Shown: piece by piece, positions 53,650 to 62,857 of the stretch
How positions within the stretch are numbered: position 1 is the first letter of the stretch
Layout of the letters: each line of letters begins with the position of its first letter
Assembly (NCBI RefSeq): GCF_003443655.1
Contig: NZ_CP031941.1
Span: 6,213,001-6,277,000 of the forward strand
Direction of reading: 5' to 3'
DNA length: 64,000 nucleotides
Origin: Nostoc sphaeroides
Lineage (GTDB): Bacteria; Cyanobacteriota; Cyanobacteriia; Cyanobacteriales; Nostocaceae
The notes under the pieces: generated by a model
What the model saw: the letters and a program-made list of their open reading frames with translations, nothing else
What the model was told of the DNA's origin: nothing
Databases searched by the model: none
Position numbers and translations under genes: made by a program

Positions 53650-54408
53650 ATGGCTAAATTTCTTTTTGTCACTGACTTAGATGACACCCTTGTGTATCGC
53701 ACCGTGGGCGATGACAGCGCTTTGCCAGAACTCAATCAACTGCTGAAGAGACATCGCCAAGAATATGGCACTAAAATCGTTTATTCTACCGGGCGATCGC
53801 CTGTACTTTACAAAGAACTCCAAGCTCAAAAAAATCTTTTGCAACCAGATGCCCTTGTTCTTTCTGTGGGTACAGAGATTTACCTTGATGGTACTGATAC
53901 TCCAGACTCCGATTGGTCAGAAATCCTCTCTCCGGGATGGGAACGGGAAACTGTATTATCGATTAGTAAAAAATTCCGTGGGTTAGTTCGCCAACCAGAT
54001 TCAGAACAGCGTCCCTTTAAAGTGAGCTTTTTCCTAGAACAAGATGCATCTGCAAATGTTCTACCACAACTTGAAGCAGAGTTGCAGAAATCTAAATTAA
54101 ATGTAAAGTTAATCTACAGTAGCGGTATTGACCTTGACATTGTACCCCATAGCAGCGATAAAGGTCAGGCAATGCAGTTTTTACGCCAGAAGTGGAAATT
54201 TGCAGCAGAACAAACAGTTGTCTGTGGTGATTCAGGTAATGATATTGCTTTATTTGCTGTAGGCAACGAACGGGGAATCATTGTGGGGAATGCCCGAAAA
54301 GAGTTACTCCAATGGCACAATGAGTATCCCGCAGACTACCGCTACCTGGCAAAAAGCTTTTGTGCAGGTGGAATTATCGAAGGCTTAAATTATTTTGGTT
54401 TTTTGTAA
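53650..54408 (+). CDS. Sucrose-phosphate phosphatase
   Basis: Removes phosphate from sucrose-6-phosphate, the last step of sucrose synthesis, in the cytoplasm. 252 residues from ATG 53650; a GTG two codons earlier is possible. HAD motifs: VTDLDDTLVY (Asp9, Asp11), STGRSP, Lys in DKGQAM (about 171) and VCGDSGNDIALF. The cap region (PFKVSFFLEQD, IYSSGIDLDIVP) fits the SPP/S6PP family rather than generic Cof hydrolases. It overlaps ruvA by 1 bp. Sucrose matters in heterocystous cyanobacteria as stress solute and carbon carrier to heterocysts. Confidence 0.88.
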   Translation: MAKFLFVTDLDDTLVYRTVGDDSALPELNQLLKRHRQEYGTKIVYSTGRSPVLYKELQAQKNLLQPDALVLSVGTEIYLDGTDTPDSDWSEILSPGWERETVLSISKKFRGLVRQPDSEQRPFKVSFFLEQDASANVLPQLEAELQKSKLNVKLIYSSGIDLDIVPHSSDKGQAMQFLRQKWKFAAEQTVVCGDSGNDIALFAVGNERGIIVGNARKELLQWHNEYPADYRYLAKSFCAGGIIEGLNYFGFL

Positions 54409-55040
54409 TGATTAGTTATCTAAAAGGTATAGTCGCTGGTATCCAAACAATTGGCGCTAATCGCGTGATTCTGACTCTGGAAGTCAATGGCTTAGGGTAT
54501 GATTTGCAAGTTCCCCAACGACTAGCAAACCACTTACCAGAGTCGGGAGGAGTAACGCAAATTTTTACCCATTTGCAAATTCGTGAAGAAGTGCCCTTTT
54601 TATATGGCTTTGCTTCACCAGCCGAACGCGATTTATTTCGTCACTTGCTGACTGTGACCGGTATTGGTGCAGCCTTAGCGATCGCCCTCTTGGACACTCT
54701 GGAACTACCAGATTTAGTCCAAGCAATTATCGCTGGCAATACACAAATCTTAATTCAGGCTCCTGGTGTCGGTAAAAAAATCGCTGAACGCATCTGTTTG
54801 GAACTGAAAAGCAAATTAGTCGAGTGGCGCAAATCAGCCGGGTTCTTCGTCGCCACAGGTGGGCCAGCACCAGGAATTCTCGAAGAGGTGCAAATGACCC
54901 TCTTCGCCTTGGGATACACAGCCCATGAAGTCAGTCACGCCCTGCATGTGGTAAGCGAAGACATCGGACTACCCAAAGATGCCTACGTCGAAGACTGGAT
55001 TAAACAAGCGATCGCTCATCTCAGTAGCGAACAAGTTTAA
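54408..55040 (+). CDS. ruvA: Holliday junction DNA helicase subunit RuvA
   Basis: RuvA binds four-way junctions and loads RuvB. 210 residues from ATG 54408 (MISYLKGIVAGIQ), which shares a base with the previous stop (TAATG). OB-fold N-terminus with VNGLGYDLQVPQ and TIGA, helix-hairpin-helix motifs LLTVTGIGAALAIALLD and IQAPGVGKKIAERICLELK (about 70-130), and the RuvB-binding C-terminal domain (EVQMTLFALGYTAHEVSHAL). A longer upstream start overlaps the phosphatase gene and is rejected. Confidence 0.95.
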   Translation: MISYLKGIVAGIQTIGANRVILTLEVNGLGYDLQVPQRLANHLPESGGVTQIFTHLQIREEVPFLYGFASPAERDLFRHLLTVTGIGAALAIALLDTLELPDLVQAIIAGNTQILIQAPGVGKKIAERICLELKSKLVEWRKSAGFFVATGGPAPGILEEVQMTLFALGYTAHEVSHALHVVSEDIGLPKDAYVEDWIKQAIAHLSSEQV

Positions 55041-55072
55041 TTGTCATTTGTCATTAATTATTCTCCTCTGTC

Positions 55073-55134
55073 TCCCCACTCCTAACTCCTAACTCCTAAC
55101 TCCTAACTCCCCACTCCCCACTCCCCACTCCCCA
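55073..55134 (+). repeat. CTCCTAA/CTCCCCA heptamer array
   Basis: Tandem CTAACTC and CCCACTC heptamers that fill the gap from ruvA to bioF and end at the bioF ATG (CCCCAATGACC), leaving no room for an ordinary ribosome site. Confidence 0.75.
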
Positions 55135-56298
55135 ATGACCGATCCTTATGCTTGGCTAGAACATTCCTTAGCAACAATTCATCGGGCTGACTGGTATCGT
55201 TCAGTACAACCTATCAACGGTCGTCCGGGTGCAACGATGATTTTAGCTGGGCAAGAGGTAATTAATTTTGCCAGTAATGACTATTTAGGATTGGCTGGGG
55301 ATGAGCGATTGATGGCAGCCGCGACTGCTGCGATCGCACAATTTGGAACTGGTAGCACTGGTTCTAGATTACTCAGTGGGCATCGGCAATTGCACAGAGA
55401 ATTAGAGGAGGCGATCGCATCTACCAAACAAACAGAAGATGCCTTGGTATTTAGTTCCGGGTATCTAGCCAATTTGGGTACAATTACCGCCCTTGTTGGC
55501 AAACGTGATTTAATATTCTCTGACCAGTACAATCATTCCAGTCTGAAAAATGGAGCGATTCTCAGTGGTGCAGCATTTGTAGAATATCCGCATTGTGATA
55601 TTGCAGTCTTAAAAACTCAGTTGAGTCAACAGCGACAAAACTACCGACGCTGTTTGATTCTTACTGATAGCGTCTTTAGCATGGATGGCGATTTATGTCC
55701 AATGCCCGCACTGTTGGATGTTGCTGATGAATTTAACTGTATGCTGCTAATTGATGAAGCTCATGCCACAGGGGTACTAGGAAAAACTGGCGCTGGGTGT
55801 GTGGAACATTTTGGATGTACGGGAAAGCAGTTAATTCAAGTTGGCACTTTGAGTAAAGCTTTAGGTAGTTTAGGCGGGTATGTAGCAGGAAGTAGCACTT
55901 TAATTGATTTTTTGCAAAACCGCGCCCCCACTTGGATTTACACAACTGGGCTTTCACCGGCTGACACGGCGGCGGCTTTAGCAGCCATCAAGATAGTGCA
56001 ACAAGAACCGCAACGCCGTGCCCAATTATGGCAAAATGTACATCACTTAAAAAATTTGCTGCAAGAACAGTTACCTAATTTAAAATTATTACCTTCGGAA
56101 TCACCTATATTATGTTTTCAATTGTCCAGTGCAACAGATGCACTCATTGCTGGAAAACAGCTAAGAGATGCTGGCATTTTTGCCCCAGCAATTCGTCCCC
56201 CCACAGTCCCCACAAGTCGGATTAGAATATCTTTAATGGCAACTCATGAAGCAGCACATATTGAAAAATTGGTAACAGTGCTAAAGGATATAAATTAA
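55135..56298 (+). CDS. bioF: 8-amino-7-oxononanoate synthase
   Basis: BioF is a PLP enzyme that joins pimeloyl-ACP/CoA and alanine in biotin synthesis. 387 residues with FASNDYLGLAGDERL, GTGSTGSRLLSGHRQLHREL, FSSGYLANLGT, DEAHATGVLG and the PLP-lysine loop VGTLSKALGSLGGYVAGS (Lys near 242). Length is normal for the alpha-oxoamine synthases; BioF is favoured over 2-amino-3-ketobutyrate ligase by the N-terminal region. The ATG directly follows a heptamer array. Confidence 0.9.
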   Translation: MTDPYAWLEHSLATIHRADWYRSVQPINGRPGATMILAGQEVINFASNDYLGLAGDERLMAAATAAIAQFGTGSTGSRLLSGHRQLHRELEEAIASTKQTEDALVFSSGYLANLGTITALVGKRDLIFSDQYNHSSLKNGAILSGAAFVEYPHCDIAVLKTQLSQQRQNYRRCLILTDSVFSMDGDLCPMPALLDVADEFNCMLLIDEAHATGVLGKTGAGCVEHFGCTGKQLIQVGTLSKALGSLGGYVAGSSTLIDFLQNRAPTWIYTTGLSPADTAAALAAIKIVQQEPQRRAQLWQNVHHLKNLLQEQLPNLKLLPSESPILCFQLSSATDALIAGKQLRDAGIFAPAIRPPTVPTSRIRISLMATHEAAHIEKLVTVLKDIN

Positions 56299-56323
56299 AA
56301 CGAATTTTATTAGATCACACTGG

Positions 56324-56433
56324 TAGTAGTCTGTCCCATTAAATATGATGGGTTGTAGAGACGCGCCATGGCGCGTCTCTACAGGGTTTTGGTAACAAAC
56401 TAATCAATCAGAATTTTTGGGACAGACCACTAG
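56324..56433 (-). repeat. MITE-like element, family 3, copy 2
   Basis: Inverted ends TAGTAGTCTGTCCCATTAAA and the complement of TTTTTGGGACAGACCACTA. The central part GGGTTTTGGTAACAAACTAA and the GAGACG palindrome match the copy at 41101-41211, inverted. Confidence 0.8.
56355..56382. repeat. Perfect 28-nt GAGACG palindrome
   Basis: GTAGAGACGCGCCA and its exact complement TGGCGCGTCTCTAC, inside the family-3 MITE. It can form a 12-14 bp hairpin downstream of bioF. Confidence 0.85.
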
Positions 56434-56542
56434 GGTTAGGCATTAATTGAAGATAGTTTTATTGATGCCGAACTAATTATCTAGGCATTGCGCCCCTACG
56501 TTCGCTAAACCCTACGAAAGATGTCGTTAAAAAAATTGACTG

Positions 56543-57181
56543 TTATGTTCCCGGACGATCGCGAATATGATCGGGTATATGATGGCGATCGCCTAATATT
56601 TCTAACAAAGGCCCATGAACATCAAATTTAACCATACTTACCGACGCGACCAAAATATTCACCCGATAGCGATAGCGTCCTAAATCAATTCCCAGTAAAC
56701 TGCAAAGCATAATCCGAATCGTAGCTTTATGGGAAACTACTAAAACATTACCTTGGTGATGTTTTTCTTGAATTTCAGCAATTACAGGCATAGAACGGTT
56801 AGCAATATCTACCGCAGTTTCTCCACCAATGGGTGCATTCCAAGCCGGTTCTGTCAACCATTTTACATAGTTTTGGGCGTAATTCTCTTGGGCAAACGAT
56901 TTACTCTTCCCTTCCCACTCGCCGTAACTACCTTCTCTAAGTCCGTCACGCAACTGCATATCCATACCGATAGCATCACAAAATGGCTTGGCAGTTGCAA
57001 CTGTGCGCTTCATCGGGCTAGCATAAACCGCCTCCCACTTCAATTGTTGATAAACATCGGCAAAACCGGATGCCATCTGCATCCCCTCTGTCGTCAATTC
57101 CGCATCAGTTTCACCGCAGAAATTACCACTTTGACTAAAAGTAGTTTCTCCATGTCGCAGAAAATATAAATTGAGTGTCAT
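56543..57181 (-). CDS. Histidine phosphatase family protein
   Basis: 212 residues from ATG 57181 (MTLNLYFLRHGETTFSQSGN). The phosphoglycerate-mutase-like motif LRHGET holds the catalytic His; the second His is in LVVSHKATIRIML. AVYASPMKRTVATAKP and EGSYGEWEGKS complete the pattern. Such proteins are cofactor-dependent mutases or small-molecule phosphatases; the substrate is unknown. A longer start at 57235 adds a poorly conserved hydrophobic stretch and is not chosen. Confidence 0.85.
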   Translation of the reverse strand: MTLNLYFLRHGETTFSQSGNFCGETDAELTTEGMQMASGFADVYQQLKWEAVYASPMKRTVATAKPFCDAIGMDMQLRDGLREGSYGEWEGKSKSFAQENYAQNYVKWLTEPAWNAPIGGETAVDIANRSMPVIAEIQEKHHQGNVLVVSHKATIRIMLCSLLGIDLGRYRYRVNILVASVSMVKFDVHGPLLEILGDRHHIPDHIRDRPGT

Positions 57182-57717
57182 AGCTTGTATGGCGATTGGG
57201 ATAAAAGAGTTTGTGCAAAAATAAAATACCATCAATCTCGCAATCGAGTCTGTGACAGGAGGACAAAGTAATCAACTAAAAAAGTCAATTAATCATAAAC
57301 TTTTGATTTTGTTGACAAAAGTAGCGGTTTCAATTATTTATTTTGACATTTATTATAAACTTGGGTAACAGTATTTCTTGGAATTAGATATAGAAAATCT
57401 GACTTTTCACGATATCTAAAAAACCTCACTTCTATTTGTCTCATCCTTTAAGGAGAGATACTTTGAATTTTCCCCCTTCCCTTGTAGGGAAGGGGGTTAG
57501 GTCAATGGTTAGCTTTTCCACATAACGTGAAAAGTAAGATATAAAATTAGTAATAAGTTCTGGCTTTACATACTATATTATCGCCTAATTAACCTCTCAC
57601 AAAAGAGGTTTTTTAAATAAATAAAAATCTATCTGGAGATAAATTACTAAAAATTACAAACTAGCTTAGGGTGTATAGAGCCTTTGCAATAAGTATTGGT
57701 TATTCCAAAACATTTTC
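57182..57717. other. Divergent intergenic region
   Basis: 536 bp between the phosphatase and the 1411-residue kinase gene, holding a family-2 MITE at 57399-57538. No gene is seen. Confidence 0.5.
57399..57538 (+). repeat. MITE-like element, family 2, copy 3
   Basis: Ends CTGACTTTTCACG and the complement of CGTGAAAAGTAAG, with the AACCTCACTTCTATTT and GGGGGTTAGGT blocks of the family. Flanks read ATATAGAAAAT and ATATAAAAT, which may be a worn target duplication. Confidence 0.8.
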
Positions 57718-60700
57718 ATGCCCCATATTCGTTATTCCCACTTACTGCGTTATGGCATTGCTGTATTAATTGTCACACTCGCATTAGTGCTAATGTTAAT
57801 GTTAGACCCTTGGTTAACCATGAGTGGAACTCCTTTCATGCTGTTTTTTAGCGCTGTAATGGTGAGTGCTTGGTATGGTGGTTTGAAATCAGGGCTGTTA
57901 GCTATCGGCTTGTCTGCGTTAGTGATCGATTACTTCTTTCTACCCCCAGCTTATGATTTAAGTTTTGACTTATCAAATTTTCTGCAAATTGGGTTGTTTG
58001 CATTACAAGGATTGCTCTTTAGTATTTTATGTGAGGGATTAAAGTCTGCTAAAAAAGCACTGCGCGAAAGCGAAGCAAAGTTTTGCAGTGTGGTTGAGTC
58101 AAATATGATTGGTATTGGCTTCTGGCACAGAGACGGCAGGATTACAGATGCTAACGATGCCTTGCTGAATATGGTGGGTTATACCCGTGAAGAATTATTT
58201 GCCGGAAAACTTCGTTGGCAAGACCTAACTCCTAAAGAATACCTACCACTCGATAAGCAAGCACTAACTCAATTTCAAGACAAATTATTTTGCACCCCCT
58301 TTGAAAAAGAATATATTCGTAAAGACGGTTCCCGCTTCCCAATTTTGGCGGGTGGTAGCCACTTTGAAGAGACTGTAGATCGAGGAGCTTTTTTTGTTCT
58401 TGATATTACAGAGCGTAAACAGGCTGAAGAAAGACTCCGCTATATTGCTCAAGTTAGTAGTGTACTCTCTACTTCGCTAGATTATGAAGAAACTTTAGAA
58501 CAAATCGCCAAAATCTCAGTTCCTCAGCTAGCTGATTGGTGTAGCGTTGATATTTTAAATGAAGATGGTTCTATTCGCCGCCTACCAATTGCCCATGCAG
58601 ACCCATCTAAAGCGGAGTTGGCGCGTAAACTTCAGGAGTATGCCACAGATTATAAGGGTGCAAGTGCAATTACTAGAGTACTGCAAACCGGTCAAAGTGA
58701 ATTAATCTCAGAAATAACTGACTCGCTATTAGTGGCAAGTACTCAGAATCAGGAGCACTTAGAACTTGTTCGGCAATTGGGGATGAAATCTGTGATGATT
58801 GTGCCATTAATCGCACAAGGGCGAGTCCTTGGCACTATTAGCTTTGTTAGCACTCAATCAAACCGTCGCTACGATCGCACTGACCTAACTTTAGCAACAG
58901 ATATTAGCCATCGGGCTGCCTTAGCAGTGGAAAATGCCCGACTTTATCGAGATATCCACCAGGCTTTAGTTCATTATGCCGAATCTCTATCTCTTCTAGA
59001 TGCGCTTTTAGCAGCTGCTCCCGTTGCCGTATGCTTTTTAGATCGGGAACTGCGATATATCCGAATTAATCAAGTTTTCGCTGACATTAATGGTTTAACC
59101 ATAGAAGAACATCTAGGACGCAAATTTAGCGAAGTTTTACCAGCGATGGCGGCTGAGTTGGAGCAACAGTTACAGCGCGTGTTGGATACTGGAGAACCCC
59201 TGCTGAATGTAGAAATCAGTGGTAAGACAAAGGAACAACCAGAACGTTACGGCTACTGGCTGGGGAACTATTACCCAGTCAACAACGCAATGGGAGAAAC
59301 CATAGGTATTGGGATTATTTTGGCAGAGGTGACAGCAGCAAAGCAAACAGAAGTTGCCTTACGGGAAAGCGAAGAAAGGTTCCGGGCAATGTTCAACCAA
59401 GCAGCTGTCGGTATTACTTTAGTAGCCTTGGATGGACGATTTCTTCAAGTTAATCCTGCTCTGTGCGAAATTACTGGATACAGCCATGAAGAGTTAATCC
59501 AATTAAACTTTCAGGATATTACCCACCCTGACGATTTAGAAATTGATTGGGAAAATGCTCGGCGAGTTTTAACAAAAGAAATTAGTGGTTATTCCCTAGA
59601 GAAGCGCTACATCCGCAAAGATGGTTCCATTGTTTGGGTAAACCTAACTTCATCAGCAGTTTGGGATGATAAGGGATTTCCAAAGTATGCATTAGGTATT
59701 GTTGAGGATATCAGCGAACGCAAACGAGTTGAAGCCACACAAAACTTTTTAGTCGAAGCCAGCACCTTACTAGCTGCCTCATTGGATTATGAAGTCGCCT
59801 TAAAAAATGTGGCTAATCTAGCAGTTCCTACCCTCGCTGACTGGTGTATTGTAGATGTTTTCCAGAAAGATTGGTCAAGTAAACAAATTGCGATCGCAAT
59901 AGCCGATCCCACAAAACAAAATATATTAGACGAAATTCGCCTGCGTTATCCACCCAAAACTGGAACAAAACAGCTTGTAGAGCAGCTAGGATTAGGAATC
60001 TCTATCTTTTGTCCCGAATTATCTGACTCTAATTTTGTCCAGATGGCTCAAAATGAGGAACATCTGCAATTGCTGCGAAGGCTGGATATTTCTTCTTTAA
60101 TGGTGATTCCAGTTCGTTCCCGTGGGCAATTATTTGGAGCAATCTCTTTTTTTACAGCCGAGTCAGGTCGGCACTATCAACAAACAGACTTGGCTTTAGC
60201 AGAGGATATTGCTCGTCGGGCAGCAATAGCCATAGACAACGCTAGACTGTACCAGGAAACTGAACGCTCTGTCAATCGCACACTACTTTTACAAAGAATA
60301 ACTGCTGCCTTCTCGGAAGCCTTAACTCCCCAACAGGTAGCCGATGTAGTAGTAAATCAAGGGATTGCCGCCTTGCAAGCCACTGCTGGTTCTGTTGTCT
60401 TACTTACTGAGGGAGGTACTACCCTAAAAATTGTGCAAGCAACTGGCTATCCACAATCACTCATAGATGCTTGGGCAAATTTTCCCATCAACGCACCTAA
60501 CCAAATAGCGGAAACAGTCAGAACTAGGCAGCCGATTTTTTTAGAAAATTTAGCAGCCTTGATTGCTAAATATCCGAACTTAGCAGATATTGTGGCTCTT
60601 ACAGGGAATCATGCCTGGGCTTCCATTCCCTTGGTAGCAGAAGGCAAAGTAATTGGGGCACTGGGATTAAGCTTTACCACTGAACAAATATTTAACGAAG

Positions 60701-61953
60701 AAGATCGGGGCTTTATGTTGACACTGGGACAACAGTGTGCGCAAGCGATCGCCCGCGCTCAACTTTACGAAGCCGAAAAAACTGCCAGGGCACAAGCCGA
60801 GACAGCCAACCGAATTAAAGATGAATTCCTCGCTGTCCTTTCCCATGAACTCAGAACTCCCCTGAATCCGATTTTAGGATGGGCGAAGTTACTCAGAACC
60901 CGCAAGTTTGATGAAGCCACAAGAATCCGGGCATTAGAAACAATCGAGCGTAATGCCAAGTTACAAACCCAACTGATTGGAGATTTACTTGATGTTTCGC
61001 GGATTTTACAAGGGAAAGTTAGGTTAAATCTTTATGCAGTGGATTTGAAAGTAGCGATCGCAGCTGCACTAGAAACGGTGCGTTTAGCAGCCGAAGCCAA
61101 ATCAATTGAAATAAAAACGGTATTAAGTAATGATATCGGCAAAGTTTTGGGTGATAGCGATCGCTTGCAACAAGTAATGTGGAATCTCCTCTCCAATGCC
61201 GTTAAATTCACACCCACAGAAGGACGAGTAGAAGTACGTTTAGAGCAAATTGGGTTAGAAGCTCAAATCCAGGTGATTGATACAGGTAAGGGAATCATGC
61301 TGGAATTTTTGCCCTACGTTTTTGATTACTTCCGACAAGCAGATGCCAAGACAACCAGGATATTTGGCGGGCTAGGATTAGGACTAGCAATTGTGCGTCA
61401 TCTAGTAGAACTTCATGGTGGTACAGTTCAGGCAGAGAGTCTGGGAGAAGGACTTGGGGCTACCTTTACAGTTAGACTACCTTTGCTGAAAAATTCTGAG
61501 TTGCGAGTCAGCAGTGGTGAAGCTTCTCAAGCAGAAGTTAGTACCGACGACACCTTACTTGCTGGAGTAGAAATTCTGCTTGTAGACGATCAAGCTGATG
61601 TGCGAGAGTTTTTTAGCTTTGCCCTAGAACAATATGGCGCAACTGTAACACTAGCTGAATCAGCAAGTGAAGCGCTAGAAATACTAATGCAATCAAAGCC
61701 AGATATCTTGTTAAGCGATATAGGAATGCCTGTGATGGACGGCTATATGCTGCTGCGCGAGGTGAGAAAATTACCGCCAGAACAAGGCGGACAAATTCCT
61801 GCGATCGCTTTAACTGCTTATGCTGGAGAAATTAACTACAACCAAGCAATGGCAGCAGGATTTCAAAAACACCTACCTAAACCCGTCGATCCAGTAGATT
61901 TAGCTAGTGCGATCGTTAATCTCATCGGACAGAATCGGTTAAGGGAACTGTAG
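57718..61953 (+). CDS. Membrane hybrid histidine kinase, DUF4118-PAS-GAF multi-domain
   Basis: 1411 residues. Residues 1-115 are a KdpD-like (DUF4118) block of three to four membrane helices (GTPFMLFFSAVMVSAWYGGL, LQIGLFALQGLLFSILC). Then PAS (120-240), GAF (245-415), PAS (425-545), PAS (550-675), GAF (680-850), GAF (860-1020), HisKA with LSHELRTPLNPILGWAKLLR (about 1040-1100), HATPase (NAVKFTPTEG, LGLGLAIVRHLVELHGG) and REC (LLSDIGMPVMDGYMLLREV) at the end. The kinase-REC half closely resembles that of the truncated kinase at 49461-52493, so they share ancestry. Signal unknown. Its stop codon opens a perfect palindrome. Confidence 0.93.
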   Translation: MPHIRYSHLLRYGIAVLIVTLALVLMLMLDPWLTMSGTPFMLFFSAVMVSAWYGGLKSGLLAIGLSALVIDYFFLPPAYDLSFDLSNFLQIGLFALQGLLFSILCEGLKSAKKALRESEAKFCSVVESNMIGIGFWHRDGRITDANDALLNMVGYTREELFAGKLRWQDLTPKEYLPLDKQALTQFQDKLFCTPFEKEYIRKDGSRFPILAGGSHFEETVDRGAFFVLDITERKQAEERLRYIAQVSSVLSTSLDYEETLEQIAKISVPQLADWCSVDILNEDGSIRRLPIAHADPSKAELARKLQEYATDYKGASAITRVLQTGQSELISEITDSLLVASTQNQEHLELVRQLGMKSVMIVPLIAQGRVLGTISFVSTQSNRRYDRTDLTLATDISHRAALAVENARLYRDIHQALVHYAESLSLLDALLAAAPVAVCFLDRELRYIRINQVFADINGLTIEEHLGRKFSEVLPAMAAELEQQLQRVLDTGEPLLNVEISGKTKEQPERYGYWLGNYYPVNNAMGETIGIGIILAEVTAAKQTEVALRESEERFRAMFNQAAVGITLVALDGRFLQVNPALCEITGYSHEELIQLNFQDITHPDDLEIDWENARRVLTKEISGYSLEKRYIRKDGSIVWVNLTSSAVWDDKGFPKYALGIVEDISERKRVEATQNFLVEASTLLAASLDYEVALKNVANLAVPTLADWCIVDVFQKDWSSKQIAIAIADPTKQNILDEIRLRYPPKTGTKQLVEQLGLGISIFCPELSDSNFVQMAQNEEHLQLLRRLDISSLMVIPVRSRGQLFGAISFFTAESGRHYQQTDLALAEDIARRAAIAIDNARLYQETERSVNRTLLLQRITAAFSEALTPQQVADVVVNQGIAALQATAGSVVLLTEGGTTLKIVQATGYPQSLIDAWANFPINAPNQIAETVRTRQPIFLENLAALIAKYPNLADIVALTGNHAWASIPLVAEGKVIGALGLSFTTEQIFNEEDRGFMLTLGQQCAQAIARAQLYEAEKTARAQAETANRIKDEFLAVLSHELRTPLNPILGWAKLLRTRKFDEATRIRALETIERNAKLQTQLIGDLLDVSRILQGKVRLNLYAVDLKVAIAAALETVRLAAEAKSIEIKTVLSNDIGKVLGDSDRLQQVMWNLLSNAVKFTPTEGRVEVRLEQIGLEAQIQVIDTGKGIMLEFLPYVFDYFRQADAKTTRIFGGLGLGLAIVRHLVELHGGTVQAESLGEGLGATFTVRLPLLKNSELRVSSGEASQAEVSTDDTLLAGVEILLVDDQADVREFFSFALEQYGATVTLAESASEALEILMQSKPDILLSDIGMPVMDGYMLLREVRKLPPEQGGQIPAIALTAYAGEINYNQAMAAGFQKHLPKPVDPVDLASAIVNLIGQNRLREL

Positions 61954-61976
61954 AGACGCGAAATTTCGCGTCTCTA
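61951..61976. terminator. Perfect 26-nt palindrome at the kinase stop codon
   Basis: TAGAGACGCGAAA and its exact complement TTTCGCGTCTCTA. The first three bases are the kinase stop codon. It lies between convergent genes and can form a strong hairpin in both transcripts, but lacks a T-run, so terminator function is inferred. It belongs to the dispersed GAGACG palindrome family. Confidence 0.55.
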
Positions 61977-61991
61977 GCAAGGTTTTTCGGC

Positions 61992-62600
61992 TCAACCAAT
62001 AGGGCGATTACCAGGATTGACAGCATGAATATATTCACTACCCGATTGCGGTCTTCCTCGCTTATAACAAGCTTCTTCTGGTTTACCCCATCCTAGCTGC
62101 AAAATCATTTCCAAAAAGCTAGAATTTTCCCACTTGCACAAACCTGCCCATTCTGTTCTTTGAACAATTCTTTCTACATCAGATGTGACAATTTGTTGGT
62201 ACTGTTTATTATTATTGAAACTCAAGTATAAATCCATCCCCATAGAGACTTCATACCAAAATTCTACGAGAGAATTTTTAGCAGTTTTTAATATCTCTAA
62301 GTCACTGGTGAGGGCTATTAACTCGCTGTCTACTTCGGGATAGTTCAAATTTTTACCTTTGACTGTTACCTCACGCCAAATAATACCTGAAACTTGGTTT
62401 TCTCTCTGATATTCATGAATTGCAGCTTTGAAATCTTGATAGGCAGTGAACTGTTGCAGCCCATCAGTCATGAGAAACTGGTCAATTACAGGATTGCCAG
62501 AGACTGGTATTTCTAATTTTAGGCGTTTTCCCTTGAGGCAGGCTTGGCGTTCGGCTGCCAAAATTTGAATTAGCTCCTGGGTCGTGTAAACCTTTGACAT
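61992..62600 (-). CDS. Conserved hypothetical protein
   Basis: 202 residues, not assigned to a function. It is soluble, mixed helix and strand, with no signal peptide or membrane helix. MSKVYTTQELIQILAAERQA at the start suggests a short helical region. The C-terminus has a basic turn (CYKRGRPQSGSEYIHAVN). Codon use looks ordinary for the host. It is convergent with the large kinase and about 260 bp from the photosystem I factor upstream, with heptamers between. It could be a cyanobacterium-specific family. Confidence 0.7.
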   Translation of the reverse strand: MSKVYTTQELIQILAAERQACLKGKRLKLEIPVSGNPVIDQFLMTDGLQQFTAYQDFKAAIHEYQRENQVSGIIWREVTVKGKNLNYPEVDSELIALTSDLEILKTAKNSLVEFWYEVSMGMDLYLSFNNNKQYQQIVTSDVERIVQRTEWAGLCKWENSSFLEMILQLGWGKPEEACYKRGRPQSGSEYIHAVNPGNRPIG

Positions 62601-62609
62601 TAGAATACA

Positions 62610-62673
62610 CTCTAGTTAGTCATTAGTCATTAGTCATTAGTCATTAGTCATTAGTCATTAGTCACTTGTACTG
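62610..62673 (+). repeat. AGTCATT heptamer array
   Basis: About eight tandem AGTCATT heptamers upstream of the unknown protein gene, followed by a short dispersed repeat (TAGCCGTTGGCGCAGCCTCT, 62679-62698). Confidence 0.8.
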
Positions 62674-62857
62674 AGGGTAGCCGTTGGCGCAGCCTCTCGT
62701 AAGAGAAGTATTAGTCATTTGTTATGGACTATAGACTATGAATGAACTTTCTAATCTGTTAACACAGATATTTCAATATTATGCTTTGACATCGGCGGCA
62801 ATGTAGTAACAGATATGACTAAAAATTAGGGCAGACCAATTTGGCCCACCCCATAAG

